From positions 33,222 to 97,221 of the forward strand of contig NZ_NTFY01000072.1 of the NCBI RefSeq assembly GCF_002289565.1: DNA of 64,000 nt. The letters run 5' to 3'. A program made the position numbers and the translations under genes. Shown in pieces: positions 10,091 to 18,727 of this stretch (position 1 is the stretch's first letter; each line of letters begins with the position of its first letter). Under the pieces are notes generated by a model. That model made no database searches. It was given only the letters and a program-made list of their open reading frames with translations, and was not told where the DNA came from. The stretch is from Rhodopirellula sp. SM50. Its GTDB lineage: Bacteria; Planctomycetota; Planctomycetia; Pirellulales; Pirellulaceae.

Positions 10091-10788
10091 TCAAACTCAC
10101 TTGGCTTTCACACGCAAGCTGGCTGATCGAAACCGCGGGCGCCCGGATTCTGCTGGATCCGTTTTTCACCGATAACCCCAAAGCTCAAGTCTCGGCCGAT
10201 CAGTTCGCCGACGCCACCCATGTGCTCCTCTCCCACGGCCACGCCGATCACGTCGGCGACGTCGCCGCGGTGCTCAAACACTCCGGCGCCCAGCTGATCG
10301 CGACTTGGGAGATCGCCGAATGGTTCAAAAAGAACCACGGTTTCGAAAACGTCGTCGCCATGAATGTCGGCGGCAACGTCGCGCTCGGGGATGGGACCGC
10401 TAAAATGGTCCCGGCGCTGCATAGCAGTAGCCTGCCGGACGGTTCTTACGGCGGATCGGCGGCAGGATTCCTGCTGAAATTCGAAACCTTCCGCATCTAT
10501 TTCGCCTGCGACACCGCCTATTACAGCGACATGAAATGGTACGCCGGCGGAGCCGATGTCGCCGTGATCCCGATCGGGGACGTGTTCACCATGGGGATCC
10601 ACGACAGCATCGAAGCGATCAAATTGATCGAACCCAAAGTGGTGATGCCGACCCACTACAACACTTGGCCGCCGATCGAGCAAGACGCCGCCGCCTGGGC
10701 CAACCACGTCATCGCCGAAACCGATTCCAAACCCGTGGTTCTGAAAGTCGGCGAAACCCACACGCTCGAATTGGTCCGTGGCCTGTAA
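10087..10788 (+). CDS. UPF0173 metal-dependent hydrolase
   Basis: 233 aa, metallo-beta-lactamase fold. The zinc motif is LSHGHADHVGD (HxHxDH) at about residue 54. Downstream ligands include the Asp in FACDTAYYSDM and the His in MPTHYNTWPPI, as in UlaG/UPF0173 proteins. The start ATG 10087 overlaps the stop of the small upstream gene by four bases. The cellular substrate of this family is not established. A half-palindrome repeat lies immediately after the stop. Confidence 0.88.
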   Translation: MIKLTWLSHASWLIETAGARILLDPFFTDNPKAQVSADQFADATHVLLSHGHADHVGDVAAVLKHSGAQLIATWEIAEWFKKNHGFENVVAMNVGGNVALGDGTAKMVPALHSSSLPDGSYGGSAAGFLLKFETFRIYFACDTAYYSDMKWYAGGADVAVIPIGDVFTMGIHDSIEAIKLIEPKVVMPTHYNTWPPIEQDAAAWANHVIAETDSKPVVLKVGETHTLELVRGL

Positions 10789-10793
10789 GACCA

Positions 10794-10817
10794 GTGGGAT
10801 AGGCTTCCAGCCTGTCA
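10794..10817. repeat. Single arm of the TAGGCTTCCAGCCTGTC palindrome family
   Basis: One arm of the palindromic repeat described at 13239-13300. It lies between convergent genes (UPF0173 hydrolase and Rieske protein). The second arm is absent. Confidence 0.7.
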
Positions 10818-10850
10818 AACCAGAGGGGCTGATCCGCAGCCCCGCGATCC

Positions 10851-11171
10851 TCACTCCTGCTCGATCTCGCGGACCCAGACCTCATCGTCTTCGACCTTGA
10901 CCTCAAAACAATCCGTTTTGACCCGCGGATTGTCCTCCCAGGTGCCATCGGCGATGCAGAATCGCCAGGCGTGCCAGGGGCACGTGACCGTCGTCCCCTC
11001 GACGTGCCCTTCGGCCAGCGACGCCCCCATGTGGGGGCAGAGGTCGTCGATCGCGTGCCAGCTGCCGTCTTCCTGACGAAACACGGCGACCATGCGGCCG
11101 TCAACGGGGACCGCTTTTCCGCGGCCGATCTCGAAATCGTCCACTTTGCCAACAGATTCAAATTCGCTCAC
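10851..11171 (-). CDS. Rieske [2Fe-2S] ferredoxin-like protein (NirD-like)
   Basis: 106 aa. A soluble small Rieske protein that should carry electrons through a 2Fe-2S cluster bound by two Cys and two His. Both boxes are intact: CPHMGAS and CPWHAWRF, 16 residues apart. I chose GTG 11171 because the family typically begins with a sequence like SEFESVGKVDDFEIGRG; the frame stays open to 11231, which would add 20 basic residues. There is no oxygenase or nitrite reductase large subunit next to it, so its partner is unknown. Confidence 0.85.
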   Translation of the reverse strand: MSEFESVGKVDDFEIGRGKAVPVDGRMVAVFRQEDGSWHAIDDLCPHMGASLAEGHVEGTTVTCPWHAWRFCIADGTWEDNPRVKTDCFEVKVEDDEVWVREIEQE

Positions 11172-11289
11172 AGCTCGGATGCACCTTGTCTTTTTCGGTT
11201 TCTCTTGCGTTGGTAGCCTTGTACCGACCACACTTTAGGCATTCCACTGAAGACTCACCACACCCGCACACGCGAATCGGCATTTCTGA

Positions 11290-13125
11290 ATGATCAACCA
11301 TCAGCGACGCAAACTGCTTGAATCCCGCGTTTGGCCGCACGTTCAAACACCGGCCCAATACGTCGGCGGCGAACGGAATATCGTTGTCAAAGACCATCGC
11401 GGCGTCCGCGGAAAACTGGCCGTCGGCTTTCCCGATGCCTACACGATCGGCATGAGCCATCACGGGTTGCAGGTGCTCTACTCGCTGATGAACCGCCGCG
11501 AGGATTGGTGTGCCGAACGCGTTTTTACGCCCTGGCCGGACATGGAGCAATTGCTGCGAAAACACCAGATCCCCCTGTACAGCCTGGAAACCTTCACCGC
11601 GCTGTCGGAATTTGACGTCGTCGGGCTCAGCCTGCAGTACGAAATCAGCTCCCCGAATGTCTTGACGATGATCGATCTGGGCGGGATCCCATTGGAATCG
11701 GTCGACCGGACGATGAACGATCCGCTGCTGGTCGCCGGCGGACCGTGCTGCCAAAACCCCGAACCGATGGCGGATTACTTCGACGTGATGATCACCGGCG
11801 ACGGCGAACCCGCCCTGCCGACGGTCTGCGACCTGTGGCTGGAGATCAAAGAAAGCTACCGCCGCAGCGACGGCACGTGGGCCGACGGCGACGAAGGAAA
11901 ACGGCAACGCAGCGACGCCCTGGCCAAAGTCGCCAACACGCTCGAGTACGCCTACGTGCCGCGGTTCTACCAGCCGGTCTACAAGGACGGGCGGATCGCA
12001 TCGCTGGAACGCGTGCGTGACGACGTCCCCACGACCTTCGCCCCCAGTGTGATCAGCGACCTGGACGGCATCCCGCTGCCGGTCGAACCGATCGTGCCGT
12101 ACATCGAATGCGTGCACGACCGGATCGCGCTGGAAATCATGCGCGGCTGCCCACACCTGTGCCGGTTCTGCCAAAGCACCGTGATCAAACGCCCGCTGCG
12201 AATCCGCGAAGTCGACACGATCGTCGACGCCGCCTGGGAAAGCTACCTGAACACCGGCCACAACGAAATCAGCATCCTCTCGCTCTCCAGCAGCGACTAT
12301 CCGCATTTCGAACCGCTCGTCAAACGATTGCACGAAGTCTTCAAACCGCTCGGCGTGAACATCAGCGTCCCCAGCTTGCGCGTCAACGATCAATTGCGAT
12401 CGCTGCCACAACTGATCGGCACCGACCGACGCAGCTCGCTGACCCTGGCACCGGAAGTCGCGCGGGACGACATGCGCGAACAAATCCGCAAGAAGATCAA
12501 AAACAGCGACCTGATCGAAGGCTGCCGCAACGCATTCCAAAACGGCTTCGACAGCGTCAAACTGTACTTCATGTGTGGCCTGCCCGGCGAGCGACCGGTC
12601 GACCTGGACGGGATCGTCGACTTGGCCGAAACCATCGCCACGGTCGGTAAAGAAGTCAAAGGCCGCTACGCACGCGTCACCGCCAGCGTCTCGAACTTTG
12701 TCCCCAAAGCCCACACGCCGTATCAGTGGAACGGTATGCAAAGCCGCGAGTACTTCCATTGGGCGCACAAATACATGTGGAGCCGCCGCAAGATCCGCAG
12801 CGTCAACATCAAGTGCCACAACGTCGAAACCAGTCTGCTCGAAGGCGTCCTCAGCCGCGGCGATCGACGCACCGGCAACGCCATCCGCCTGGCTTGGGAG
12901 CGTGGCGCGCGGATGGACGGCTGGACCGAACACCTGGATCCCGATCGATGGTGGACCGCCATCGAAGACGCCGGTATCGATGTCCAACGACAAGTCCACG
13001 AGAAGTACGAACTGCTGGACAAATTGCCCTGGGACCACGTCAACGTCAAATTCGGACGCGCCTACCTGGAAAAAGAACAGGGCAGAGCCACCGTCCAACT
13101 CCAAGCCCTCGCCAACGCGACCTAG
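11290..13125 (+). CDS. Radical SAM protein, TIGR03960 type (B12-binding-like N-terminus)
   Basis: 611 aa. The N-terminal third (about 30-200) looks like the B12-binding-like domain found in this family, with KLAVGFPDAYTIGMSHHGLQ and DVMITGDGEPALP. The radical SAM domain starts near residue 275 with the CxxxCxxC cluster motif in MRGCPHLCRFCQST. TIGR03960 proteins are often followed by, or fused to, a DUF2344 domain; none is seen here. The reaction is not known. The stop codon TAG at 13123-13125 is the first unit of a heptamer array. Length is normal for the family. Confidence 0.88.
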   Translation: MINHQRRKLLESRVWPHVQTPAQYVGGERNIVVKDHRGVRGKLAVGFPDAYTIGMSHHGLQVLYSLMNRREDWCAERVFTPWPDMEQLLRKHQIPLYSLETFTALSEFDVVGLSLQYEISSPNVLTMIDLGGIPLESVDRTMNDPLLVAGGPCCQNPEPMADYFDVMITGDGEPALPTVCDLWLEIKESYRRSDGTWADGDEGKRQRSDALAKVANTLEYAYVPRFYQPVYKDGRIASLERVRDDVPTTFAPSVISDLDGIPLPVEPIVPYIECVHDRIALEIMRGCPHLCRFCQSTVIKRPLRIREVDTIVDAAWESYLNTGHNEISILSLSSSDYPHFEPLVKRLHEVFKPLGVNISVPSLRVNDQLRSLPQLIGTDRRSSLTLAPEVARDDMREQIRKKIKNSDLIEGCRNAFQNGFDSVKLYFMCGLPGERPVDLDGIVDLAETIATVGKEVKGRYARVTASVSNFVPKAHTPYQWNGMQSREYFHWAHKYMWSRRKIRSVNIKCHNVETSLLEGVLSRGDRRTGNAIRLAWERGARMDGWTEHLDPDRWWTAIEDAGIDVQRQVHEKYELLDKLPWDHVNVKFGRAYLEKEQGRATVQLQALANAT

Positions 13126-13224
13126 CGGCTAGCGGTTAGCGGTTAGCGGTTAGCGGTTAGCGGTTAGCGGTTAGCGGTTAGCGGTTAGCGGTTAGCGGTT
13201 AGCGGTTAGCGGTTAGCGGTTAGC
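13123..13224. repeat. Heptanucleotide array TAGCGGT, about 14 copies
   Basis: Perfect period-7 tandem repeat after one variant first unit. The first unit supplies the stop codon of the radical SAM gene. Together with 13334-13377 it forms an inverted arrangement around the palindrome at 13239-13300. Confidence 0.95.
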
Positions 13225-13238
13225 AAGGCACCAAAAAT

Positions 13239-13300
13239 AAGTGGGATAGGCTTCCAGCCTGTCAACGCTGAAATGACAGGCTGGAAGCCTATCCCACTTC
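13239..13300. repeat. Palindromic repeat, TAGGCTTCCAGCCTGTC family, complete copy
   Basis: Arms of about 25 bases with a short loop; can form a long hairpin between convergent genes. Other copies: 10794 (half), 29209-29271 (degenerate), 39432-39526 (one and a half copies) and 63761-63820. The similarity with the 63.8 kb copy continues to about 13333 (ATCTTCCGCTC and neighbours). Confidence 0.92.
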
Positions 13301-13333
13301 AAGAGATCCGACACTTATCTTCCGCTCATTGCT

Positions 13334-13377
13334 TAACAGCTAACAGCTAACCGCTAACAGCTAACAGCTAACAGCTC
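13334..13377. repeat. Heptanucleotide array TAACAGC, about 6 copies
   Basis: Period-7 array including one TAACCGC unit, the exact reverse complement of the GCGGTTA unit in the array at 13123-13224. It ends right at the stop of the CDF transporter gene. Confidence 0.9.
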
Positions 13378-14295
13378 TCACCCATCCCACGGTTCGATAT
13401 GCAGATGCACGTCCCTGACCCTGGGCATGTTCGCTAACAGTCGATTCTTGACTTCGTGCCCGATGCGGTGGCCTTGATCGACGCTTAACTGGCCATCGAC
13501 CTGAACGTGGATCTCGATGAAATACTCCAGGCCGCTCTTGCGGACTCGCAGTTTTTCGATCTCGATCACCTGGTCGACATCCGCGGCGATGTCACGTACC
13601 TTCGCCACCGTCGCCGCATCGGCTTGCTGATCCATCAATTCGGCCGCGATCGCCAGAAACATCTTTGCACTGGTCATGATCAACATGCCGCAAACGCAAA
13701 GTGCCGCGACGGGATCAACGTACGGCCCGAATCCGCCCAGATACGGCGCAGCAAACAAGCTGATCGCGATCGCGCCCGACCCCAGCGCGTCGCTGCGGTG
13801 ATCCAATGCCGTGGCGCGAAGCGCTGCCGAACCGAGGCGAGTGGCGACGTGTGAGGTGTACCGAAACAGCGTTTCCTTGATCACGCTACAGACCGCCGCG
13901 ATCACACCGGCCGACCAGTGCGGGATCGTTGCCGCCGCAGAAAATCGCCGGATCGTTTCGATCGTCAAGATCCCGGCTCCAAACATCACCAACAATGAAA
14001 CACCGAACCCCGCGATCGATTCGGCCTTGGTGTGCCCGTAGGGATGATCGTCGTCCTCTTCCTGCTCGGCGACATGCAACGCCGCGCGAACGGCAACCGA
14101 ACTCGTCACGTCCCCGATCGAATTGACCGCGTCGGCGACCAATGCGGAACTTCGCAAGACCAGCCCGCCGGACAGCTTGGCAACGACCAACACGACATTG
14201 ACGCTCAGCCCCCAGATCGCCGCGCGTTTGGCGTCGATATAAACACGATCGCGGACCGCAATCGATGCTTCGTCTCGTGGGGGACTGAGCGACAC
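13378..14295 (-). CDS. Cation diffusion facilitator metal exporter, possibly Mn type
   Basis: 305 aa with about six membrane segments and a C-terminal cytoplasmic domain (IHVQVDG, HVHLHIEP-like end), typical of the CDF family. The histidine-containing loop DDHPYGHTKAE is conserved. The metal-site pairs read N-S-I-G-D in helix 2 and D-H-R-S-D in helix 5, that is NxxxD plus DxxxD. From memory this combination is linked to manganese-exporting CDFs such as MntE rather than Zn/Fe exporters; this is inference. Convergent with the radical SAM gene. Confidence 0.88.
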   Translation of the reverse strand: MSLSPPRDEASIAVRDRVYIDAKRAAIWGLSVNVVLVVAKLSGGLVLRSSALVADAVNSIGDVTSSVAVRAALHVAEQEEDDDHPYGHTKAESIAGFGVSLLVMFGAGILTIETIRRFSAAATIPHWSAGVIAAVCSVIKETLFRYTSHVATRLGSAALRATALDHRSDALGSGAIAISLFAAPYLGGFGPYVDPVAALCVCGMLIMTSAKMFLAIAAELMDQQADAATVAKVRDIAADVDQVIEIEKLRVRKSGLEYFIEIHVQVDGQLSVDQGHRIGHEVKNRLLANMPRVRDVHLHIEPWDG

Positions 14296-14472
14296 GCGAA
14301 TGCGGAACCAGGAACGGTGGCGGGAAGAGACTTCAAAACCTTCTAAGTTAACCGACTTTTTACCCTCGCGTCGATCCTGCGGCTATCGGTGACCTATGGT
14401 TTCGCGCCATTTCTATCGATTGCCACGCAATCCCTGAAATCCGAACGACGCATGAGGGAATTTTTTCAAGCC

Positions 14473-16617
14473 ATGTCCAAATCCATTAGCGGCCAACCGT
14501 CATCACCCTCACAAACCGAAACTGCCGGCACCGATTCGGCGCACGGGCGGTCCATGATCTGGTTTGCCGCGACCATTCTGCTCGGCGCGTTCCTGGTTTT
14601 TCAAGTCCAACCGATCATCAGCAAGTGCGTCCTGCCCTGGTTCGGCGGCACCCCGGCGGTCTGGACGACTTGCATGCTGTTCTTCCAACTCTTGCTGTTC
14701 GGCGGCTACCTCTACGCCCACGTGCTCCGCACGTTCTGTAATCCGTTCGCCCAGGCCGTGATCCACTTGCTGTTGCTCAGCGCCGCGGCGCTGGTGTTGC
14801 CGATCGAACCCTCCGATGCGTGGAAGCCGACCGGCAGCGAGACGCCGACGCTGTACCTGCTGTGGATGTTGGCCAGTCATGTCGGACTGCCGTATTTTGT
14901 GCTTTCCAGCACCGGCCCGCTCGTCCAAGCCTGGCTCAGCTTTCACGACAACAGTGAACGCGTCTACCGCTTGTACGCCTTGTCCAACGCGGGATCGTTG
15001 TTCGCGCTGCTCAGCTATCCATTTTTGTTCGAACCCGTGCTGTCCGTCTCGACACAATCCAGCATGTGGTCGCTGCTGTTCTGCTTGTTCGCGCTCGTCC
15101 AAGGTTACGTCGCGATCAGCTTGTTCCGCATCACCGACGACTCCACCACTGCAACCACAACAGCCCCCACGAGCGATTCACCCACGCCGGCAATCGCTTC
15201 GACTTCGGTTTCCGCCAACATCCAAGCGGCCTGGATCGCGCTGCCCGCGCTCGCCTCGGTGATGCTGCTGGTGGTCACCAATCACGTTTGCCAAGACATC
15301 GCCGTCGTGCCGTTTCTGTGGGTGCTTCCGCTCAGCCTGTATCTGGCCAGCTTCATCGTTTGCTTTGACTCGCCACAGTGGTACCGCCCCAAACCGATCG
15401 CCGCGGTCACACTCGCCGCGCTGGCGCTGATCCAAGGCAAGACGCTGTTGCCGGGCAGCATCCAGTTGATCGCCGAAGCCTGCTGCTACATGGTGATGCT
15501 GTTCGGGGCGTGCCTGCTGTGCCACGGCGAAGTCGCCCGGCTGAAACCGGGCACCGACAAACTGACCCAGTACTACGCGATGCTGTCGGCCGGAGGCGCA
15601 CTCGGTGGGGTGATCGTTGCCATCGTCTGCCCGCTGCTGTTGAACAATCACGCCGAGCTGCCGTTCTTTGTCGCCCTGGTCACCGCGTTGACGTTCCTGT
15701 TGTTCTTCGCCTGCAAGACCTGGAATCGCACCGAATACGACTGGGCCGCCGCGGCGAGATTGAAGTACGGCGCGATCGTGTTGATGATCGCCCCCATCTT
15801 GACCATGGCCTTTGTCTCCAACAATCGAACCATCGCATCGCAGCGCAATTTCTTCGGCGTGCTCAAAGTCCGTGAAAAACCGCTCGGCACCTGCCTGGTA
15901 CACGGCAGCACCTTGCACGGGATGCAACGTTACGCACCGAACCAATCTCAACCGACCACCTATTACGGATACCAAAGCGGAGTCGGCCACGTCATCAAAG
16001 AACTGCAACAACAAAGCCCTTCGCTACGGATCGGCATCGTCGGACTCGGTTGCGGCGTGCTGACCACCTACGGACGCCCCACGGATCACTTCGATCTGAT
16101 CGAAATCAACCCGGCGGTCATCGACATCGCCGATCGATACTTCACCTTCATGAAAGACTGCCCGTCCCAGATGACACGGCACCTCGGGGACGGCCGCTTG
16201 GTGCTCGAGCGGATGCCCGACGCCAAGTTTGACCTGCTGGTTCTCGACGCGTTCAGCAGCGATGCGATTCCCGCCCACCTGCTGACGCGCGAGTCGATGG
16301 CGCTCTACAAAACCCGACTGGCCGAAGGTGGAGTGTTGACGGTGCACACATCCAACAACCACTTGGAACTCTCACCGCTGGTGCACAACCTCAGTCGCGA
16401 CGCCGGGTTGGAGAGCCGCATGCTCGAAGGCATCGGAGACGACTCGATCGGAACGACCCACTCCACCTGGATGATCCTCGCCGCGCCGGGACACGCGATC
16501 TTCCAAGCCCCCTCACTGGCCAACGCCACGACAGCGACCGCCGACGAACTGCGCGACGCGCCCCTGTGGACCGACCAGCACCACAACCTGGTCAGCGTGC
16601 TGCGACTGTGGCAATAA
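14473..16617 (+). CDS. Fused membrane / spermidine synthase-like protein
   Basis: About 714 aa. The N-terminal 430 residues carry 10 or more hydrophobic helices, starting MIWFAATILLGAFLVFQVQP. The C-terminal 230 residues are a spermidine-synthase-like SAM fold: GLGCGVLTTYG, then the acidic LIEINPAVI, and LDAFSSDAIPAHLLT. In this fused family the polyamine activity is usually unproven. Start: ATG 14473 has AGGGAA upstream, ATG 14452 and GTG 14389 are alternatives. The gene stands alone between the CDF gene (divergent) and the IS element. Confidence 0.82.
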   Translation: MSKSISGQPSSPSQTETAGTDSAHGRSMIWFAATILLGAFLVFQVQPIISKCVLPWFGGTPAVWTTCMLFFQLLLFGGYLYAHVLRTFCNPFAQAVIHLLLLSAAALVLPIEPSDAWKPTGSETPTLYLLWMLASHVGLPYFVLSSTGPLVQAWLSFHDNSERVYRLYALSNAGSLFALLSYPFLFEPVLSVSTQSSMWSLLFCLFALVQGYVAISLFRITDDSTTATTTAPTSDSPTPAIASTSVSANIQAAWIALPALASVMLLVVTNHVCQDIAVVPFLWVLPLSLYLASFIVCFDSPQWYRPKPIAAVTLAALALIQGKTLLPGSIQLIAEACCYMVMLFGACLLCHGEVARLKPGTDKLTQYYAMLSAGGALGGVIVAIVCPLLLNNHAELPFFVALVTALTFLLFFACKTWNRTEYDWAAAARLKYGAIVLMIAPILTMAFVSNNRTIASQRNFFGVLKVREKPLGTCLVHGSTLHGMQRYAPNQSQPTTYYGYQSGVGHVIKELQQQSPSLRIGIVGLGCGVLTTYGRPTDHFDLIEINPAVIDIADRYFTFMKDCPSQMTRHLGDGRLVLERMPDAKFDLLVLDAFSSDAIPAHLLTRESMALYKTRLAEGGVLTVHTSNNHLELSPLVHNLSRDAGLESRMLEGIGDDSIGTTHSTWMILAAPGHAIFQAPSLANATTATADELRDAPLWTDQHHNLVSVLRLWQ

Positions 16618-16749
16618 CGGATCGAGTCAAACCAGCCCCAAAGCCTCTAATAGCTCGGTGACTCCAACGTTTTCTATGCATTGAGTTTTCGTCCCGTGTG
16701 GAAGTCATGCAGTTTTAAGCGGTTTGTTTTAAAGGGTTTTCGTCACTCT

Positions 16750-16758
16750 CCCTCTGGG
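16750..16758. repeat. Target-site duplication of the IS4-family element, left copy
   Basis: CCCTCTGGG, repeated exactly at 18122-18130. The empty site would read CTCTCCCTCTGGGAGAG, a small palindrome that also occurs at about 42499. Confidence 0.85.
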
Positions 16759-18121
16759 CATTGGTATCTACACAAGTGCAAAGGGTAGTGCTTTCGCCGC
16801 TATTCGTTTGAGTTCGCCTATGTCCACGTCGGGTGATTCCAGGAGGTCTGTCATTGAAAGCAGCACCATGTAGCCGGCCAGCAACGCTGGTGGAGTCGAT
16901 TCAACCCCGTACTTCATCTGCCGACCGCTCAAACGAATCAGGATCTTTTTGGTTTTCTTGGCTGACTCGCTGTCGTCGTTCTGCAGTTGCACCACCGCAA
17001 CGCAGGCCATCGAAGCGACCAGGATTCGACGAGCGATCGCTTCGCCACTTTGCTGCTGCCACTGTTCGAGCTCCTGGCCGTGGCTCTTGAGCAATTTGAA
17101 ATAGGTCTCGATCAGCCAACGCCAGTAGTACCAAAGAGCGATCTGATAGCTACTGATCGACGCGTCAAACACGTTGCAAAGCAGCGTCCATTGAGCCAGT
17201 ACATAGTCATTTTTATCAAGCAGTCGCGTGACGACCAAGCGTACCGCTAGTGGATCACCGCTGACGGTTTTCTTCTCGCCGTCGACTACCTCACTGTGCG
17301 GGCGGTGCAGGATCACTTCGGTTTCAGCGACTTCCTGAGAAACCGTTTTGCCATGAAAACGTGCCTCCCCGCATGACTCAAACACGATTTCTTGATCGAA
17401 GTGTTCTTCGATTTCCGAAAGCAAAACGCTCTCGCCGTTCCACTTCACCCGGCGATCATCACAGCGGACCAGAAACAAATGTCCCGCTTGGTCCCACTGC
17501 CGCATCCGCCCGAGCGTGTCGGCCTCGCGGTCAATCACATGAACGAGTTTTCGATCGAGTCCCCATTCGCTCGACTCATTCATTGTCGGAGTCAATTCAT
17601 CGAGCCGATGAGCATCCAGCGGTGGAGCCTGGACTGACGTGGAATGAACCGCTTTGCCGGTTTTCAGGTGCATTTGCATCGGAGCGATCGAACTGCCGTT
17701 GGCTCCGTCGATCAGCAGCGAAGTCGACATTTCGTAGCCGATGTCGTGCTCGTGGGTGATCTGCCGGAGATCTTTCTTTGACGTGTGGCTTTTGTAGTCG
17801 ATCTTGCACCAATCATGAGCCAAGAGCATGTAGTCCGACTGGCTCCTCTTGGCTGCCGCTCGCCCCACTTCGCGTAGTGGCTCGATCAAATCGAGCAAGC
17901 CAACGTTGGGATTGGCAAGAAACCGCCACGTGGCCTGCGTCGCGGAAAACGCTTGGTTTTCACCGGGCAATAGCGCCGGACCGGCCGCGTTGGTGTTGGC
18001 AGATTTCATATGTTCCTGCACCAATTGCAGATAACGACGTTGCAATCGCGGTTCCATCCGCGGAAGATTGATTCCATCCGGGGAAGACTACCAAAAGCCA
18101 AATCTTGTGTAGATACCAATG
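16759..18121. mobile_element. Complete IS4-family insertion sequence, 1363 bp
   Basis: The ends are perfect 18-bp inverted repeats: CATTGGTATCTACACAAG at 16759-16776 and its reverse complement at 18104-18121. A 9-bp direct repeat flanks it, in the range expected for the IS4 family. It holds one uninterrupted transposase gene on the minus strand, so the copy looks recent and possibly active. Confidence 0.9.
16768..18057 (-). CDS. IS4-family (IS50/Tn5-like) transposase
   Basis: 429 aa, DDE transposase. Likely acidic residues are D in LLAHDWCKIDY (near 83), D in HVIDREADTLGRM (near 173) and E in WRWLIETYFKLLKSHG (near 325). The last is the YREK-like signature, and the N-terminal LPGENQAFSATQATWRFL fits the Tn5-like DNA-binding region. 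The reading frame is intact. The stop lies only about 9 bases inside the left end, so the 3' end overlaps the terminal repeat, and the promoter must sit within 60 bases of the right end. Confidence 0.93.
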   Translation of the reverse strand: MEPRLQRRYLQLVQEHMKSANTNAAGPALLPGENQAFSATQATWRFLANPNVGLLDLIEPLREVGRAAAKRSQSDYMLLAHDWCKIDYKSHTSKKDLRQITHEHDIGYEMSTSLLIDGANGSSIAPMQMHLKTGKAVHSTSVQAPPLDAHRLDELTPTMNESSEWGLDRKLVHVIDREADTLGRMRQWDQAGHLFLVRCDDRRVKWNGESVLLSEIEEHFDQEIVFESCGEARFHGKTVSQEVAETEVILHRPHSEVVDGEKKTVSGDPLAVRLVVTRLLDKNDYVLAQWTLLCNVFDASISSYQIALWYYWRWLIETYFKLLKSHGQELEQWQQQSGEAIARRILVASMACVAVVQLQNDDSESAKKTKKILIRLSGRQMKYGVESTPPALLAGYMVLLSMTDLLESPDVDIGELKRIAAKALPFALV

Positions 18122-18130
18122 CCCTCTGGG
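18122..18130. repeat. Target-site duplication of the IS4-family element, right copy
   Basis: CCCTCTGGG, identical to 16750-16758. Confidence 0.85.
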
Positions 18131-18220
18131 AGAGTCGAGCGTAGCGAGGAGAGGGTTCTGTTTGCTGCTTTGGACGGCGACTCTGGCAGGTGAAGTAAAA
18201 CTTGCGATTCACCGTTCCAC

Positions 18221-18314
18221 CTCCCCTCGCTTCGCTCGACCCTCCTGCCAGGAGGGTTGCTTTAAAAACTGCACGACCTCTGTGCAGGGAGGGTCGAGCG
18301 CAGCGAGGAGAGGG
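18221..18314. repeat. Palindromic repeat, GACCCTCCTGCCAGGAGGG family
   Basis: Contains CTTCGCTCGACCCTCCTGCC and, about 60 bases on, its approximate reverse complement (GGAGGGTCGAGCGCAGCGAG). Related copies lie at 20530-20555, 23929-23968 and 42620-42675. Noncoding. Confidence 0.75.
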
Positions 18315-18343
18315 TCAAGTCCAATGCCACTTACGTGGACGCT

Positions 18344-18727
18344 TCAACCGGCGAAGTGATGGATCGCGTACTTGCCATCGATCTGTTTCTGAACGGCAAA
18401 ACGGAACGTCGACTTCTTGTGGCTCGCCGATTGGCGATCACTCGGCTTGCTTCCACCTCGCGACCAAACATCGTACGCGGCCCGACTGACGTACGTGGAG
18501 TGTGGCCCTGCGTTGGCAAACTCTCTCTGACGCTGATGGATCTCGCCGGCAAGCATCGTCAATTCGGCCCGCGTCAGACAGATCACGGAGCTGATTTGCA
18601 CACTCCGTCGCTGGAAGACGGTTTCGGCCTTCTTCTTGGCTAACTCATTGCCGACGAAGACGTGGTCCTTCCAAAACTTCGACGTGAAATAGGTTTGTGC
18701 GTCGCTGGGATTGAATCGGTTGGTCAT
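18344..18727 (-). CDS. Unknown protein coupled to VOC-family gene
   Basis: 127 aa, not recognised. Hydrophilic, rich in Lys/Arg/Ser, no signal or membrane segment. Starts MTNRFNPSDAQTYFTSKFWKD. The start overlaps the stop of the VOC gene as ATGA at 18724-18727, which argues that it is translated. The C-terminus reads FAVQKQIDGKYAIHHFAG and ends just before the repeat at 18221-18314. Confidence 0.55.
   Translation of the reverse strand: MTNRFNPSDAQTYFTSKFWKDHVFVGNELAKKKAETVFQRRSVQISSVICLTRAELTMLAGEIHQRQREFANAGPHSTYVSRAAYDVWSRGGSKPSDRQSASHKKSTFRFAVQKQIDGKYAIHHFAG

Noticed and set aside
11172..13104. Minus-strand 640-codon open frame
   Set aside because: Antisense to the radical SAM gene, biased composition, no motif; high-GC shadow.
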